Below, in pieces: positions 1-9,503 of a stretch of 36,404 nt of DNA; the first letter of the stretch is position 1, and each line of letters opens with the position of its first letter. The notes below the pieces were generated by a model, which did not search any database, had not been told where the DNA came from, and saw only the letters and a list, made by a program, of their open reading frames with translations. The translations under genes were made by a program, and so were the position numbers. The stretch is from a virus, in the IMG/VR virus record IMGVR_UViG_3300032050_000394, positions 1-36,404 of that record. One strand, written 5' to 3'.

Positions 1-723
1 CGATCCAACAGGGAAATTAACCGAACTCTCATTGGGCACAGTAAGCGTGATGGCTGACGCATTACTTAGTGTAAGCATCAACCCGAAATCTGCATCAGAC
101 AACCCCAAAGTATACGACGTGCCGGTTTGAGCATTAAACGCCTGTAAAGCCGTCGTGGACGCTAATTTTGCTTTAGTAACTGAACCGTCGGCAATCTTGG
201 CAGTGGCAACAGCACCGTCGGCAATCTTGGCAGTGGCAACAGCACCGTCGGCAATCTTGGCAGTGGCAACAGCACCGTCGGCAATCTTGGCGGTAGCAAC
301 CGAACCGTCTGTGGGAGTACGATTATTACTTAAACGGGCGTCGCTAGTATAAACAAGGTTAGCGGTGTTGCTGATACCATGCACATTTGTGGTTGCATCT
401 CCGTGAGTGAACTTTCCCAGACGATCACCCTTGTCGTTGTCAGTGCGAATCAAAGCAGTCATGACAATTGTGCCAAGGTAGGTTTCTACCATAAGCACTT
501 CATCACCCGGCTTTAAATTAGCAACTGACACACTTTTAGCAATTCGAAAAGACGTACGCTTTAGTTTTTGCTTTCCGATCTGCACAACAGGCGCGTCCAC
601 ACCCTTTACGCTCACAACCCTGCCAAGCATCGTCTTGGCGACGTGATAATCAGTCTCGGAGCGCATACGCCCCGTCATCGTGTCAGCAAAAGTCTGAGCC
701 AATCTGGAAAGATCGTTACTCAT
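1..723 (-). CDS. Baseplate/fibre-type protein, C-terminus cut by window edge
   Basis: The gene starts at ATG 721-723 and stays open to base 1, so 241 residues are visible and the C-terminus is missing. The N-terminal ~110 residues read like a small beta-rich baseplate domain (motifs [17 protein letters not shown] and [19 protein letters not shown]), a position where XkdR-type or gp5-OB-like proteins sit in contractile tails. Next comes a decapeptide repeat, [10 protein letters not shown], about four copies, typical of phage fibre shafts. After it, a segment containing [15 protein letters not shown] and SSVNFPVGS closely resembles part of the fibre encoded at 22225-23046. The start overlaps the hub gene stop by four bases (ATGA), indicating translational coupling. 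Baseplate-proximal fibre or spike is my inference. Confidence 0.7.
   Translation of the reverse strand, partial: MSNDLSRLAQTFADTMTGRMRSETDYHVAKTMLGRVVSVKGVDAPVVQIGKQKLKRTSFRIAKSVSVANLKPGDEVLMVETYLGTIVMTALIRTDNDKGDRLGKFTHGDATTNVHGISNTANLVYTSDARLSNNRTPTDGSVATAKIADGAVATAKIADGAVATAKIADGAVATAKIADGSVTKAKLASTTALQAFNAQTGTSYTLGLSDADFGLMLTLSNASAITLTVPNESSVNFPVGS
184..303 (-). repeat. 30-bp tandem repeat encoding [10 protein letters not shown]
   Basis: About four head-to-tail copies of a 30-bp unit lie inside the left-edge coding region. The central copies are identical and the outer ones carry a few changes. The period is ten codons, so the reading frame is kept, and it encodes the decapeptide [10 protein letters not shown]. 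It is a protein-coding fibre repeat, prone to copy-number change by recombination, and not a CRISPR or regulatory array. Confidence 0.9.
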
Positions 724-3299
724 CGGTACCTAATCGTAACTGTAAACTTCTGCATAGGCTTGTCTCGTATGCCCAACAACGTAGCGACGCCTCTACCAAC
801 CAAAATGTCAACACCATTGGCTGGTGCCGACATAGATTTTTTAGTGTAAACGATAGTCTTCCTGTCGCCGTTGTAGATCTCAATAGTTCTATCAGAAGCA
901 ACACGCTGTACGTAGACGTAGGGAGAAATACCGCTCGTGGCTGCTTCGGCTGAATTTGTCATAACAACAGGATGATACATTAATCTAAAAGTCTGCACCG
1001 CATCTCCAGGAGGTGCTGTTGGCGGCAAGGTACCCCCACCGCCGCCCCCACCGCCTGCGCCGCCATCAGAAGCAGGACACAGGTGACTCACACGACGAGC
1101 AAGCACATGGTCGCTTCGGGCGTACTCACGCACGCCGCCACCTCCTCCACCGCCAGCATTTAATATCATGCCGGGGCCTGACCAAAGCGCAGTGTGCCCG
1201 TACCTTGACCCGGCTCCATCGCTCGTGCTGTAAAGCAAGATGTCACCGGGCTGCTCTTGCCCCAACGGAACAGACTGTCCAACAGTTGCGAGAGCGTCCG
1301 TGTGTCTTGGAACGCTTACCCCCGCTTGTGCCCAACAATACTGCACAAAGCCAGAGCAGTCGAAGCCCTTGATGTTCGCCCCGCTTGGCCCATTCGACCT
1401 CGCGATGCCATAAGAAGGACCGGAAGACCCACCACCGCCCCAAGAATATGGCGTGCCAATGTACTTTCGCCCAGCCTCCAGCGCCTTTTCTCCACACGAA
1501 CCACCGGTAGTAGTCGTAGTGGCTTTCTTGATGCCCTTGTCTTCGTCAGTTAGCAAGGCACTTGGAACCATATCCAGCCAATTTAGCCCGATTGTTGTTG
1601 TGCAACCAGACGCAGTAAGCGAGTGTTTAACATCAGAACAATAAAATTTTCCTACGAGTCTGGCCGCTTTATCTCTTACGAAAATCGGAGCGCCCGCCCT
1701 AAGACGTGGCATGAAAAAGCATGTTACCGAACCTTCAACATTCTCGCGCAGATTCGCTCTTAGAACTTCTTGCGCTTTGATCTTGGCGTCTTTTTGGGTG
1801 ATAGCCTTGTCGAGTTTAACCAGTTTGTGAATGTAGCCGTATCGATCAACACGAGATTGATTTTTAACCGTGGCTAAAATACCACTGCTCGCTCCGCCAG
1901 ACCTTCCATCATACAGACGCCACTCAACAACAACCTTACCCAAATCACGATTGATGCCGAAAGCATCCCAAGCGGCAGCAGTAAGGTCCATCACTCGAGG
2001 AATTGCGCCGATACCGGTACCACCGGCACCAACATCTACCTTCGGCAATTGCATCGTCTTGCCGTTGTAACGAACTTCAATTACAGTGCCACAAGGAAGA
2101 GTGCCCATGGCATTGAAGGGTCCACTTGAAGACATGCTCTTGGCAGCCTCACCAAACCCCATAAGAGAAGCGTTCTTTTCAAAACCAGAACAGGCCAGTC
2201 CCCCTTCGTCTTCAACTGTGAAGAAAGAAGCCACTTCCTTTTTCCACTGGCCTCCACCTGTTGCTGGATAAGTGTCCTCTCTTGTGGTTTGAGTAGTAGA
2301 AGTGGTGCGGTCGGTTGATTGCGTAGAACTACTGGTTGAATTACTTTTAGGATCAGAAACAACTGTAACTGCAGTAGCCATACCCTCGAGCGAGTCGGTA
2401 AATGTGCTACTAATTAAGTTTTCGCCTTCTTGGACTGAATGAAGTACCGGCTGTTCACGCTTTTGAATAATCTTTAACTTGTCATTCTCAGCGCGAATTA
2501 CAAATTTAGTACCTGTGGCACGCCGTTCTTCTGTCCACACCTTCAACAGCAACTCGTACACCGACCCACCGCTGATCTTAATCAGCGGATTGCGATGCTT
2601 GCACTCAGGCAGATCTGTCGTTGTAATAAGAAACCGCTTCTTCTTCTTTTTCTTGGATCCCTTAATTTTAACTTTTTTGGTAACCCAAATCCTCTTCTTG
2701 CCAAGAGGAATACCGTACCGCTTGCACACTTCCTCGGTAATCTGCTTAGCCGTCCAACCAGCCTTGTATGCTTTCTTCTTAGGGTCTTTCTGGAAAAGCC
2801 AGTCGTCTTCAGACTTCTGCAAATAAACAAGAATATCACGGAAAGAAATGCTGAGCGAAGCGTCATTGCGAGAATTGCGTGTCTTCTCCCAAATAATAAA
2901 ACGACCGAGTTCAGTTAAGTTGTTTTGATCGTTAATTATCGAAATGCGAATGCGCTGACCCTTTTTGATGTCTAAGAGTCGGCGCTCTCCCGTAATCGGA
3001 GAGACTGGATCGTACAGTTCAAGCGTACCCTCAACCGCAGCCTGCTCTAGACTATCTGACCAATCAATACTAACAACCGCTTCAGTAATATCGATCTTGC
3101 GCATCGCTTTAGCCGAGGGGCGCCCATTGATCTCGGTGCTTCCCTGCGTGTACAACTCGACCTTGAAACCGCCTGGGCCAGTAAAACGCCGATCGTCAAT
3201 TGGGTATCTAGGTCCAACATAGTCCTGATTAAGGACGATGATCTGACCATCACCCGTACGCTTAACCTCTTCGCGCTTTGTTGGACTAATGTAAGCCAT
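720..3299 (-). CDS. Baseplate hub protein with RlpA-like barrel and NlpC/P60 endopeptidase domains
   Basis: 859 residues. Residues ~1-315 and ~475-580 read as one XkdQ/gp27-like hub fold ([16 protein letters not shown], later GLNWLDMVP). Between them, after a Ser/Thr linker (~318-345), lies a double-psi beta-barrel like RlpA or expansins (~355-463): [16 protein letters not shown], candidate catalytic Asp422 in VDVGAGG, then [16 protein letters not shown]. Residues ~601-745 are an NlpC/P60 cysteine peptidase: Cys648 in GFDCSGF, His702 in RYGHTAL, a following polar residue near Asn714. Glycine linkers flank it, and ~760-859 is an unknown tail domain. The protein would sit at the tail tip and cut peptidoglycan during infection. 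The start overlaps the upstream stop as TAATG. The DPBB could be binding-only. Confidence 0.85.
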   Translation of the reverse strand: MAYISPTKREEVKRTGDGQIIVLNQDYVGPRYPIDDRRFTGPGGFKVELYTQGSTEINGRPSAKAMRKIDITEAVVSIDWSDSLEQAAVEGTLELYDPVSPITGERRLLDIKKGQRIRISIINDQNNLTELGRFIIWEKTRNSRNDASLSISFRDILVYLQKSEDDWLFQKDPKKKAYKAGWTAKQITEEVCKRYGIPLGKKRIWVTKKVKIKGSKKKKKKRFLITTTDLPECKHRNPLIKISGGSVYELLLKVWTEERRATGTKFVIRAENDKLKIIQKREQPVLHSVQEGENLISSTFTDSLEGMATAVTVVSDPKSNSTSSSTQSTDRTTSTTQTTREDTYPATGGGQWKKEVASFFTVEDEGGLACSGFEKNASLMGFGEAAKSMSSSGPFNAMGTLPCGTVIEVRYNGKTMQLPKVDVGAGGTGIGAIPRVMDLTAAAWDAFGINRDLGKVVVEWRLYDGRSGGASSGILATVKNQSRVDRYGYIHKLVKLDKAITQKDAKIKAQEVLRANLRENVEGSVTCFFMPRLRAGAPIFVRDKAARLVGKFYCSDVKHSLTASGCTTTIGLNWLDMVPSALLTDEDKGIKKATTTTTGGSCGEKALEAGRKYIGTPYSWGGGGSSGPSYGIARSNGPSGANIKGFDCSGFVQYCWAQAGVSVPRHTDALATVGQSVPLGQEQPGDILLYSTSDGAGSRYGHTALWSGPGMILNAGGGGGGGVREYARSDHVLARRVSHLCPASDGGAGGGGGGGGTLPPTAPPGDAVQTFRLMYHPVVMTNSAEAATSGISPYVYVQRVASDRTIEIYNGDRKTIVYTKKSMSAPANGVDILVGRGVATLLGIRDKPMQKFTVTIRYR

Positions 3300-4138
3300 T
3301 AGGCAGAATCGTTATCGGTCTGGTCGTTTTCCTTGCCGATGTCAAAATCGTCAATGGCATCAATGACGCCCGTTTTGGTTCTTAGACGAACGACGGTACC
3401 CCGCTTGATCGTCTGCTTCTGATTAGTGACCTTCTTGGGCTTCTTGCCTTTTTTCTTATCTGCCTTGGTAAGAGGCTGCTTTAGATTCTTGTTTAGTCGT
3501 AGCAAGTTCTGCCAACGTACGTCGAATTGACGATAGCCGTTAGCAATCTGCTCCAGCGTTTTGTACTTGTCAACTTTATACGTTAGTGGCCCGAGTTCAC
3601 GCGCAACCGTAGAGTAAGTTAGCACCCTGTACTCGGTGAATTCGATGGCATACCACAGACAATCACCCTCTTCATCGGTGATTGAAAAGGAACTAATCAT
3701 GGCTTTCATGTCGACAGCCAGCCGATTATCACCGACACCACCCTCTAAGTACCCAGCCCCACCACCAGCAGGCTCAGACACAACAAGCCTAAAAATGTCG
3801 TTGGTAGAACCGAGAGTCCTAAGCAAGGTGGCGTACCAATTGACGTCGCGCCACGGATACTGCCCATTCGGCGTGTGTGCCCATCTCGGAGTGTTTTCGA
3901 TGGGCAAGAGACTGTCATAAGACACGTTCAGAAGGCCAGGACCCCCACCAAACACCACTGAACCAGAAAGGGGCAAGACTTGACTGTTGATGTTGATGTC
4001 TTGGGTAATATTAATCGTGTCCAAGGGCGCAACCGGCAACCGGACACCAGCCAACCCGGCACTTTTGAGTGTCTCATTCTTGGTCAGCCCCTCTAGACAC
4101 AAGAGGAAGACCGCTTTCCCATTTTCGCCGCTAGCCAA
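3299..4138 (-). CDS. LysM-type baseplate protein (XkdP-like)
   Basis: 279 residues, TTG start (4136-4138) overlapping the tape measure stop by eight bases. The N-terminal ~180 residues are beta-rich (PLSGSVVFGGGPGLLNVSYDS). The C-terminal part contains a LysM-like unit, TYKVDKYKTLEQIANGYRQF...WQNLLRLNKNLK...IKRGTVVRL, split by a lysine-rich insertion near residues 224-242. LysM modules bind glycan chains. In PBSX-like and Mu-like tails a LysM protein sits between tape measure and hub, exactly as here, so a role in hub assembly or wall contact is expected. Identification rests on the motif and gene order. Confidence in exact orthology is moderate. Confidence 0.75.
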   Translation of the reverse strand: MASGENGKAVFLLCLEGLTKNETLKSAGLAGVRLPVAPLDTINITQDININSQVLPLSGSVVFGGGPGLLNVSYDSLLPIENTPRWAHTPNGQYPWRDVNWYATLLRTLGSTNDIFRLVVSEPAGGGAGYLEGGVGDNRLAVDMKAMISSFSITDEEGDCLWYAIEFTEYRVLTYSTVARELGPLTYKVDKYKTLEQIANGYRQFDVRWQNLLRLNKNLKQPLTKADKKKGKKPKKVTNQKQTIKRGTVVRLRTKTGVIDAIDDFDIGKENDQTDNDSA

Positions 4139-6515
4139 CGCTCATTCCAGTGCTAGATTCACGCGGAAGGTTGGACACATACTTCTGAACTTCAGTTACG
4201 AACTGATCAAGATTCTGAACGCCGGTAATGTGAATGTCACCTGAGATCTGCACAGGTGCACCCGCTCTGTTGTCCAACGACAACCTGCGAGAACCTCGAG
4301 TTGCCGAAAGCGGGACAACCGCTTCTGGGCCTGATTCGCCAATCAGAGCGCGAGTCGGCCTTGTGACAATTGCACCGGACGCACCATTGCCACTGCCACC
4401 ACCGAAAATCGGATTTGTAGTTGGAGGTGGGGTAAGTGCCGGATTTAGCGGGTCACCAGAAGGTGTGTACCCTCGATTAATAAGATCTTGTCTCTGACGA
4501 TTAACAGCATCTACTCTGTCTTGGGCGTTAGCAGCGGGATCACCTCCACCGAAAAGCCAACCCGCCGCTTCTTTTAACCACTTGATGCCGCCAATAATTT
4601 TATCTACTACTGTTGCTACTTTATCGATAGCACCCTTAATTACTTCAAACACGCTAGCGATTGCTTGACCGACAGCCGAATCTTTAAGCGCGGTAAACAT
4701 TTCTTGGGCCGCGCTAAGCACACGCTTTATAACTTCTAGCACCAAGTTAAACGGGTACAATATAATTTCAAGTGCAATTCTGATAATGTCAATAACGTGA
4801 GAAATTTCTGCAAGTCGCGATCCAGCGCGGAACATTTCAATCACAACTTCAATTATATTTAGACCTATATCAACAATAGGCTCAAAGGCATCATACAACT
4901 TGGTGGCTATATCCCAGACGATGCCAATTGCGTTGCCGACTGCCTTAAAGACACGCGCAAGAAACGGACCATACTTATCGACAGTCTCATTAATCCACTT
5001 TACAAAGACACTGCCAACTTCACCTAGCCACTTAATCATGCTAAGAAGTTCAGGCGCGTTCTGACGACCTACTTCAACAAACCCACCAACGAAGTCTTTA
5101 AGCAGAACAACCAAACCCTTAAATACTGGGTACATCTCAGCGAAGAAATCGCCCAGACCCCTCAGGCCACCGGGCTTAGACAAATTGTCGCTAATCTGGT
5201 TTAACCAACCAACGAAATCTTTAAGCATCGTCTCTGCAATCGGCCCAACAGCAACGCCAATTTGCATAAATATTTTGCCTAACAACCCAAGAGCGTTAGC
5301 CATGGGTTGAATTAATTTGGCTCCTGTTTCAAAGAAACTCATAATAAGAGCCAGATTTTCAGGGTCTTTGGTGAATTGCCTAAAGTTTTCGGCTACTTTA
5401 GCAATTTCTGTAGCAAAGACATTAACCAATTTGGTAAGGATAGGCAACAAAGGCTCCAAAGCCTTCATGCCACTTGCCAGAATGTCTGTAAACAATTGTG
5501 TGTTTTTATCCGTAAACACAGCATTGCTTACTTTATCACCGAATTGCTGCATCTGACGAAACACACCCTCAGCGCCAGACTTATTTAGTTCTTTCTGAAT
5601 CTCATTAAGACGATCCTGCGTCTGTGTGTATTCTTTTGTAGACTTGTCAAGAGTCTTGATTTTCTTATTAAGTTCATCTTTTTCATCCACCAATTTTTTG
5701 GTATCTGAAATCCACTTAATCATTGGCACAGCAACAAAGCCAATAACCCCGACCACAGCACCAATACCCGCTGTCAAAGCAGCCAGCGGAACCAAAAGTG
5801 ACGTTAGAGCAGCGGCGATCAAACCTAGAACAGCGGCTAACGTCGTGCCAATCGCTACAAGCGCAGCCGCTGCAACAGTTAACGTGGTAATAGTACCCGC
5901 AAGTGACGCGGCAAGCGGAACAGCCGCTCGCAACGCCGCCCCCACTTGAGCAGTATTTTTGCCAAACAGTTCAAAAACTTTTAAACCGTTTTCTAGAACT
6001 GTTGAAAACAAAAACCGAAAGCCCTGTGTAACAGGTTCAATAACCGTATTGAGGTTACGCAAGGCACGGTAAGTTACAATAGCGAAGCCTAAGATGCCAT
6101 TGTCCGCCTGCCCAATTCCGACCCTACGCGCCCTGCTGGTATCCACGATCTTGGCCATGGGACTTTCTTCGGCGTCCCCCGTGACCGCTGGCATGGCATA
6201 CCCGCTGGGCACCATTAATCCGCCCGCAGACATCGCATAACCACCAAGACCGCCACCGCCACCAACATCGGCCAGTCCAGCCACCTTCGCTCGAGCCATC
6301 AATGCGGCCAACTGACTGTCGAACGTAGAAGTGTCAAGCGTCACCCGCATGGACACCTTCATGCGGGACAACGCCTGCATCTTAGCCTCAATTTCCGTTA
6401 ACTTATGGTCAACGGCATCGAGTTGCTCTTCAAAGGCTTTGGCAGCGGCAGTCATCCGAACAAACTTGTCGGATGCCCTATCGTGAATGTCAACTACTGC
6501 TTGTAGCGTAGCCAC
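4131..6515 (-). CDS. Tail tape measure protein
   Basis: 794 residues, GTG start at 6513-6515 one base after the frameshifted chaperone stop. Residues ~1-50 are predicted helical. A Gly/Met-rich stretch follows at ~83-110, then a long hydrophobic Ala/Leu/Val stretch at ~190-268 and a charged coiled-coil-like segment at ~272-312 (DEKDELNKKIKTLDKST). The C-terminal region has RALIGESGPEAVVPL near residue 723, a signature common at the end of tape measure proteins. The protein sets tail length and may cross the host membrane through the hydrophobic part during DNA entry. The position between the tail assembly chaperone and the LysM and hub genes is canonical. At 794 residues it implies a rather short tail. 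Confidence 0.92.
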   Translation of the reverse strand: MATLQAVVDIHDRASDKFVRMTAAAKAFEEQLDAVDHKLTEIEAKMQALSRMKVSMRVTLDTSTFDSQLAALMARAKVAGLADVGGGGGLGGYAMSAGGLMVPSGYAMPAVTGDAEESPMAKIVDTSRARRVGIGQADNGILGFAIVTYRALRNLNTVIEPVTQGFRFLFSTVLENGLKVFELFGKNTAQVGAALRAAVPLAASLAGTITTLTVAAAALVAIGTTLAAVLGLIAAALTSLLVPLAALTAGIGAVVGVIGFVAVPMIKWISDTKKLVDEKDELNKKIKTLDKSTKEYTQTQDRLNEIQKELNKSGAEGVFRQMQQFGDKVSNAVFTDKNTQLFTDILASGMKALEPLLPILTKLVNVFATEIAKVAENFRQFTKDPENLALIMSFFETGAKLIQPMANALGLLGKIFMQIGVAVGPIAETMLKDFVGWLNQISDNLSKPGGLRGLGDFFAEMYPVFKGLVVLLKDFVGGFVEVGRQNAPELLSMIKWLGEVGSVFVKWINETVDKYGPFLARVFKAVGNAIGIVWDIATKLYDAFEPIVDIGLNIIEVVIEMFRAGSRLAEISHVIDIIRIALEIILYPFNLVLEVIKRVLSAAQEMFTALKDSAVGQAIASVFEVIKGAIDKVATVVDKIIGGIKWLKEAAGWLFGGGDPAANAQDRVDAVNRQRQDLINRGYTPSGDPLNPALTPPPTTNPIFGGGSGNGASGAIVTRPTRALIGESGPEAVVPLSATRGSRRLSLDNRAGAPVQISGDIHITGVQNLDQFVTEVQKYVSNLPRESSTGMSVG

Positions 6516-6516
6516 G

Positions 6517-7238
6517 CTAGCTTACTCCCGCTTGTGCCTTCAACTCCTCGATATGATCCTCCCTAGCCCTTAACGCGCAAGCGTAAATAAAAGACTTCAC
6601 ACGATCAGGGTAAGGCGGAGGCTGTTGTGCTGCTGGTGTTCCTGAGTGATAGAGCCGGTAGGGATTTTCGCCGCCGTATCTCCAAGCAAGATACAATACG
6701 TAAGCCTCCCCACCGGCTCCTATTAGTTTCCCGCTTCTACAACCGCGTTAGTCTCGTAGCCAGCGAGATCCGTCACGACGTCAGCCAACTGAGTACGCTC
6801 GCCGGGAAGCAACCACTTCATAACTACTTCGTGAGGACGAGGACCCCAACGATCAAGAAGAGCGGTGTCCGTCAACTGCACGGCCTCAGCAAACTCGGGC
6901 TTGCCAGTAGCCTCGGCTTCAGTCTGTGAAAGAAGTCGCTTCTTTACACCCACACAAGCCTCGACAATCACCAGAGACTCCATGAGAGCCGAATCGCGCT
7001 CAGGAGCCATCCCACGCTGCTTCTCCATCTTGGTCTGGCGCTTCTCAGAACGCTTCATGCAGTTCTTTAGCGCCTCGTCCTCAATGGCCTTTACAGTGAA
7101 AACCAAACCTAGGCGCTTCACCTCGATGTCTCGGGTGAAGTCAGCCTCAGGCTCGGAAGTAAGGAAGAAATCGAGGGTGGACTTGCCAGACATGTCCACG
7201 GCCTCACCCTCGTAATCCTCCATCACGTCATCCATCAT
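6517..7238 (-). CDS. Tail assembly chaperone, -1 frameshift fusion product
   Basis: Reading from 7238 to the slippery heptamer GGGAAAC (6732 to 6726) in frame 0 and then in frame -1 from base 6726 gives about 240 residues: the 171-residue chaperone plus 69 more, ending at TAG 6519-6517. The -1 frame is open through the whole gap that otherwise has no gene and stops exactly before the tape measure GTG. The extension contains GGEAYVLYLAWRYGGENPY and a helical end (REDHIEELKAQAGVS). Tail assembly chaperones of the lambda G/GT type are made this way in many siphoviruses and myoviruses, so the arrangement is expected from family knowledge. The site itself is directly visible. Confidence 0.85.
6652..6732 (-). 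promoter_or_regulatory. Programmed -1 ribosomal frameshift signal
   Basis: On the minus strand the codons GCG GGA AAC TAA contain G GGA AAC, an ideal X XXY YYZ slippery heptamer (6732-6726). Six bases downstream an eight-base arm GAGCCGGT (6719-6712) is perfectly complementary to ACCGGCTC (6659-6652). Between the arms a second perfect hairpin, GTATCT/AGATAC with a seven-base loop, lies at 6694-6676. Spacer length and nested stems fit a stimulatory structure. The frame entered after slippage is open for 69 codons. Confidence 0.85.
6723..7238 (-). CDS. Tail assembly chaperone, unshifted product (XkdN-like)
   Basis: 171 residues from ATG 7238 (an alternative ATG follows directly) to TAA 6723. 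It is acidic at the N-terminus and has an XkdN-like core: a beta strand segment KRLGLVFTVKAI, a charged helix, then LMESLVIVEACVG. It sits between the tail tube gene and the tape measure gene, the invariable place for tail assembly chaperones, which wrap the tape measure while the tube polymerises. The last codons before the stop form the slippery heptamer, so most ribosomes should make this short form and a minority the fusion. Family assignment is from position and general pattern. Confidence 0.8.
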   Translation of the reverse strand: MMDDVMEDYEGEAVDMSGKSTLDFFLTSEPEADFTRDIEVKRLGLVFTVKAIEDEALKNCMKRSEKRQTKMEKQRGMAPERDSALMESLVIVEACVGVKKRLLSQTEAEATGKPEFAEAVQLTDTALLDRWGPRPHEVVMKWLLPGERTQLADVVTDLAGYETNAVVEAGN

Positions 7239-7265
7239 AAAAACTCGCCTTTCGTACTATTGTTG

Positions 7266-7796
7266 CTAAGTGGTAGAAACCGGCTCGTCGCCGTCCTGAT
7301 AAATCCACGTAGACTGCTGAACGTCCTCCCACTCCCACGTGAACTGCAACTCAGTCTGACGCATTTCGCCTAGGGAGAATCCGATCGGCAAAGTCCAGAA
7401 CTCGCAGTTCTGAAGGACGATCTCTTCCTTTCCCCACGCATCTGGATCGTCTAGGGTGACGATCATGCGAAAACGAGGAAACCACAACGAATTGTCCGTG
7501 TCACGCGCTACGCGACGAGCCTCTAGAGTCTTGTTAGCATTTGTGAGAAATTCCTTCTCCAAACGAGAATCCACCTTGTCAAACTGAAGTGAACCCTCAC
7601 GGGTAACACGCCCGCGCTTGTTGTAAGTCTGAACAGAACCAGCCGGGTTTACCGGCTTGCGCTCTACCGTAATGGTACCGCTGACGTTTACCACGTCACC
7701 GAACCACTTGATAGTCTCTTTCGAGTCGCCAACCCAGACTTCGCCGTACATTCCGTCAATACGCTTCTCGGCGGAAATGATTGACTTCTCTGCCAT
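7266..7796 (-). CDS. Tail tube protein
   Basis: 176 residues. The pattern fits inner tail tube proteins of the XkdM/DUF2001 type: MYGEVWVGDSKETIKWFGDVVNVSGTITVERKPVN near the start and a strand-rich end with QTELQFTWEWEDV. These proteins stack as hexameric rings inside the contractile sheath. The gene directly follows the sheath gene with a 34-base gap, the usual order in myoviruses. The length is typical for the family. Confidence 0.85.
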   Translation of the reverse strand: MAEKSIISAEKRIDGMYGEVWVGDSKETIKWFGDVVNVSGTITVERKPVNPAGSVQTYNKRGRVTREGSLQFDKVDSRLEKEFLTNANKTLEARRVARDTDNSLWFPRFRMIVTLDDPDAWGKEEIVLQNCEFWTLPIGFSLGEMRQTELQFTWEWEDVQQSTWIYQDGDEPVSTT

Positions 7797-7830
7797 TTAG
7801 ACTATACCACCTTTCCTAGTCGAATCATTC

Positions 7831-9270
7831 CTACGCAAGAACGATCGTGTTGAAGATACGCTCAATGGACTTCACGGTAGAAATACCGTACTTCAAGTGA
7901 AGTGAGTTTCCGGTGTTGTCCTGCTCGGGGTCAAGGACCACCGTCCACCCATCGCGAATCACTCCACCCTCTTCAAGATCGCGCAAGTAACTAGACACGC
8001 CCGAAAGAATGACCGTCTGGACAACTGGAATGTTAACGTTATCGCCACCCAGCCAGCCATTGTTAGCCGCAAGCGAAAGATCGTTCTCGATCTGGTGGTG
8101 CGTGCGCACCGACTTGATCTTGCCGAACTCGGCGCGAGGCTTGGTCGGGGTGTTGGCAACGTACGTGGTCATGTCCTGATGAATGCGAGGACTCACAGAG
8201 TCCGACACAAACATCACAACACCAGCCGCGTAAGCCGTGGCGATGTCGTCGTTGGTCGGCACAACCTTCAGAGTCACATCAGTTACACGCTGCTGTGTGA
8301 TTGAGCGAGTCACACCAGCATCCGCAATGATGCCAGCCAGACGCGGAGCAAAAGCAGCAGTTGAAATCGTGTTTCCATCTGCATCTAGAAGGTCCGTGTA
8401 GCCAAGAGTCACAACGTTCTCGTTGGCTGCACCAGAAGCCCGCGTTACCGCATTGGCAAGAGTCTCACCAGCAGTACCACCGATAACCAGCATAAAACGC
8501 TGACCAAGAGTGTTGCGAGAAACCGTCCACGTAACTAGAGCGCTACGAATGGTTCCGTCGGTAAGGCTAGCAGGAGCCAAGACGTTGAAAGTCTGCGACT
8601 CAGCAGCAGACTGAAACGCTGTCCAGTCAGCCTGAAGCAGAGAAATTCCAGAATCACCAGTAGTGGCCGTGTTGAAAGCCACACTCGAAACGTTGGCAAC
8701 GTCAGTAGCAGCACCAGCAGTAATCGTGAAGTACAGAGACGAAATGCTCGACACCCACGCAGCAGGCGAACTGGCCGAGAGGTTAGAGTGGCGCTCAATC
8801 TCAACACCACTCTCTAGAAGGATAAGATCCTTCTTGGTGTTGTCGACCGGGTTAGCCTGAACCGTAATCGTCCAGTTGTTGGCACGTGCGCCCTTGTACT
8901 TAGCAGTAAGAGTTGCGAACGTGGTCGTCGACGCACCGTTCTGCAACACTCTACTTGCGGCAGCGCCACTTGAACCAACCATGCGGTAGCAAAGCACGCG
9001 AGCCGCGCCGGGACGCGCCCCCAGACCCTTCAACGCACCGATCACAGCAGCACGTCCAGTGCCGTTGGTCGAAGTTGAGAACAGGCTGTCGTACTGGGCA
9101 GCACTAGTTACTGAAACAAAAGTCTTCTCGGGTCCCCAATCAGCAGTGAACGGCACCAAAACGGTTCCGTTGCTACCACCATTGACTACAGCCCTAGCAA
9201 CCGCCTCAAAATTGACGTAAAAGCCGGGGGCCGTGGGGAGAGAGGTCGACGTAAACGAACCGCCAGCCAT
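7831..9270 (-). CDS. Contractile tail sheath protein
   Basis: 479 residues. The N-terminus (PTAPGFYVNFEAVARAVVNGGSNGTVLVPFTADWGPEKTF) and the C-terminal portion (VRTHHQIENDLSLAANNGWLGG...SYLRDLEEGGVIRDGWTVVLDPEQDN) match the tail sheath pattern. A middle stretch of sugar-fold-like variable sequence is probably the surface-exposed domain. Sheath subunits surround the tube and contract to drive it through the envelope. Together with the tube gene this identifies the phage as a myovirus. ATG 9270 directly abuts the stop of the preceding small gene, so the two are coupled. Confidence 0.92.
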   Translation of the reverse strand: MAGGSFTSTSLPTAPGFYVNFEAVARAVVNGGSNGTVLVPFTADWGPEKTFVSVTSAAQYDSLFSTSTNGTGRAAVIGALKGLGARPGAARVLCYRMVGSSGAAASRVLQNGASTTTFATLTAKYKGARANNWTITVQANPVDNTKKDLILLESGVEIERHSNLSASSPAAWVSSISSLYFTITAGAATDVANVSSVAFNTATTGDSGISLLQADWTAFQSAAESQTFNVLAPASLTDGTIRSALVTWTVSRNTLGQRFMLVIGGTAGETLANAVTRASGAANENVVTLGYTDLLDADGNTISTAAFAPRLAGIIADAGVTRSITQQRVTDVTLKVVPTNDDIATAYAAGVVMFVSDSVSPRIHQDMTTYVANTPTKPRAEFGKIKSVRTHHQIENDLSLAANNGWLGGDNVNIPVVQTVILSGVSSYLRDLEEGGVIRDGWTVVLDPEQDNTGNSLHLKYGISTVKSIERIFNTIVLA

Positions 9271-9501
9271 TTAGCCCTCCACTTCCATCTTGTGCTTAGC
9301 AAAAGTGTCGACGAGGCCAGTAACCTGCTCCGTCGATAACTGCTCATCCTCAGGGAAATCCATAAGGACATGCTCGATTAGCCACTGGGGCTGACCGTGC
9401 ATAGCCGCAGCGTGGAGGATATGCTCAGACTTAGGCCAAGTGCCCACGCTCGGCTTAGGCTCTGCTGCCTTCTCAGGCTCTTCTGGGCTAGCCTTAGCCA
9501 T
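9271..9501 (-). CDS. Small protein upstream of the sheath gene, function unknown
   Basis: 76 residues. The N-terminal 20 residues are rich in Lys, Glu and Pro, and a helical domain follows (SEHILHAAAMHGQPQWLIEHVLMDF, then STEQVTGLVDTFAKHKMEVEG). No family is recognised. It lies tightly between the tail terminator-like gene and the sheath gene (stop adjacent to the sheath ATG), so it is very probably translated with them as part of the tail module. Confidence 0.6.
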   Translation of the reverse strand: MAKASPEEPEKAAEPKPSVGTWPKSEHILHAAAMHGQPQWLIEHVLMDFPEDEQLSTEQVTGLVDTFAKHKMEVEG

Positions 9502-9503
9502 AT

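Noticed and set aside
184-303. CRISPR array
   Set aside because: Units are adjacent without spacers and keep a coding frame of exactly ten codons.
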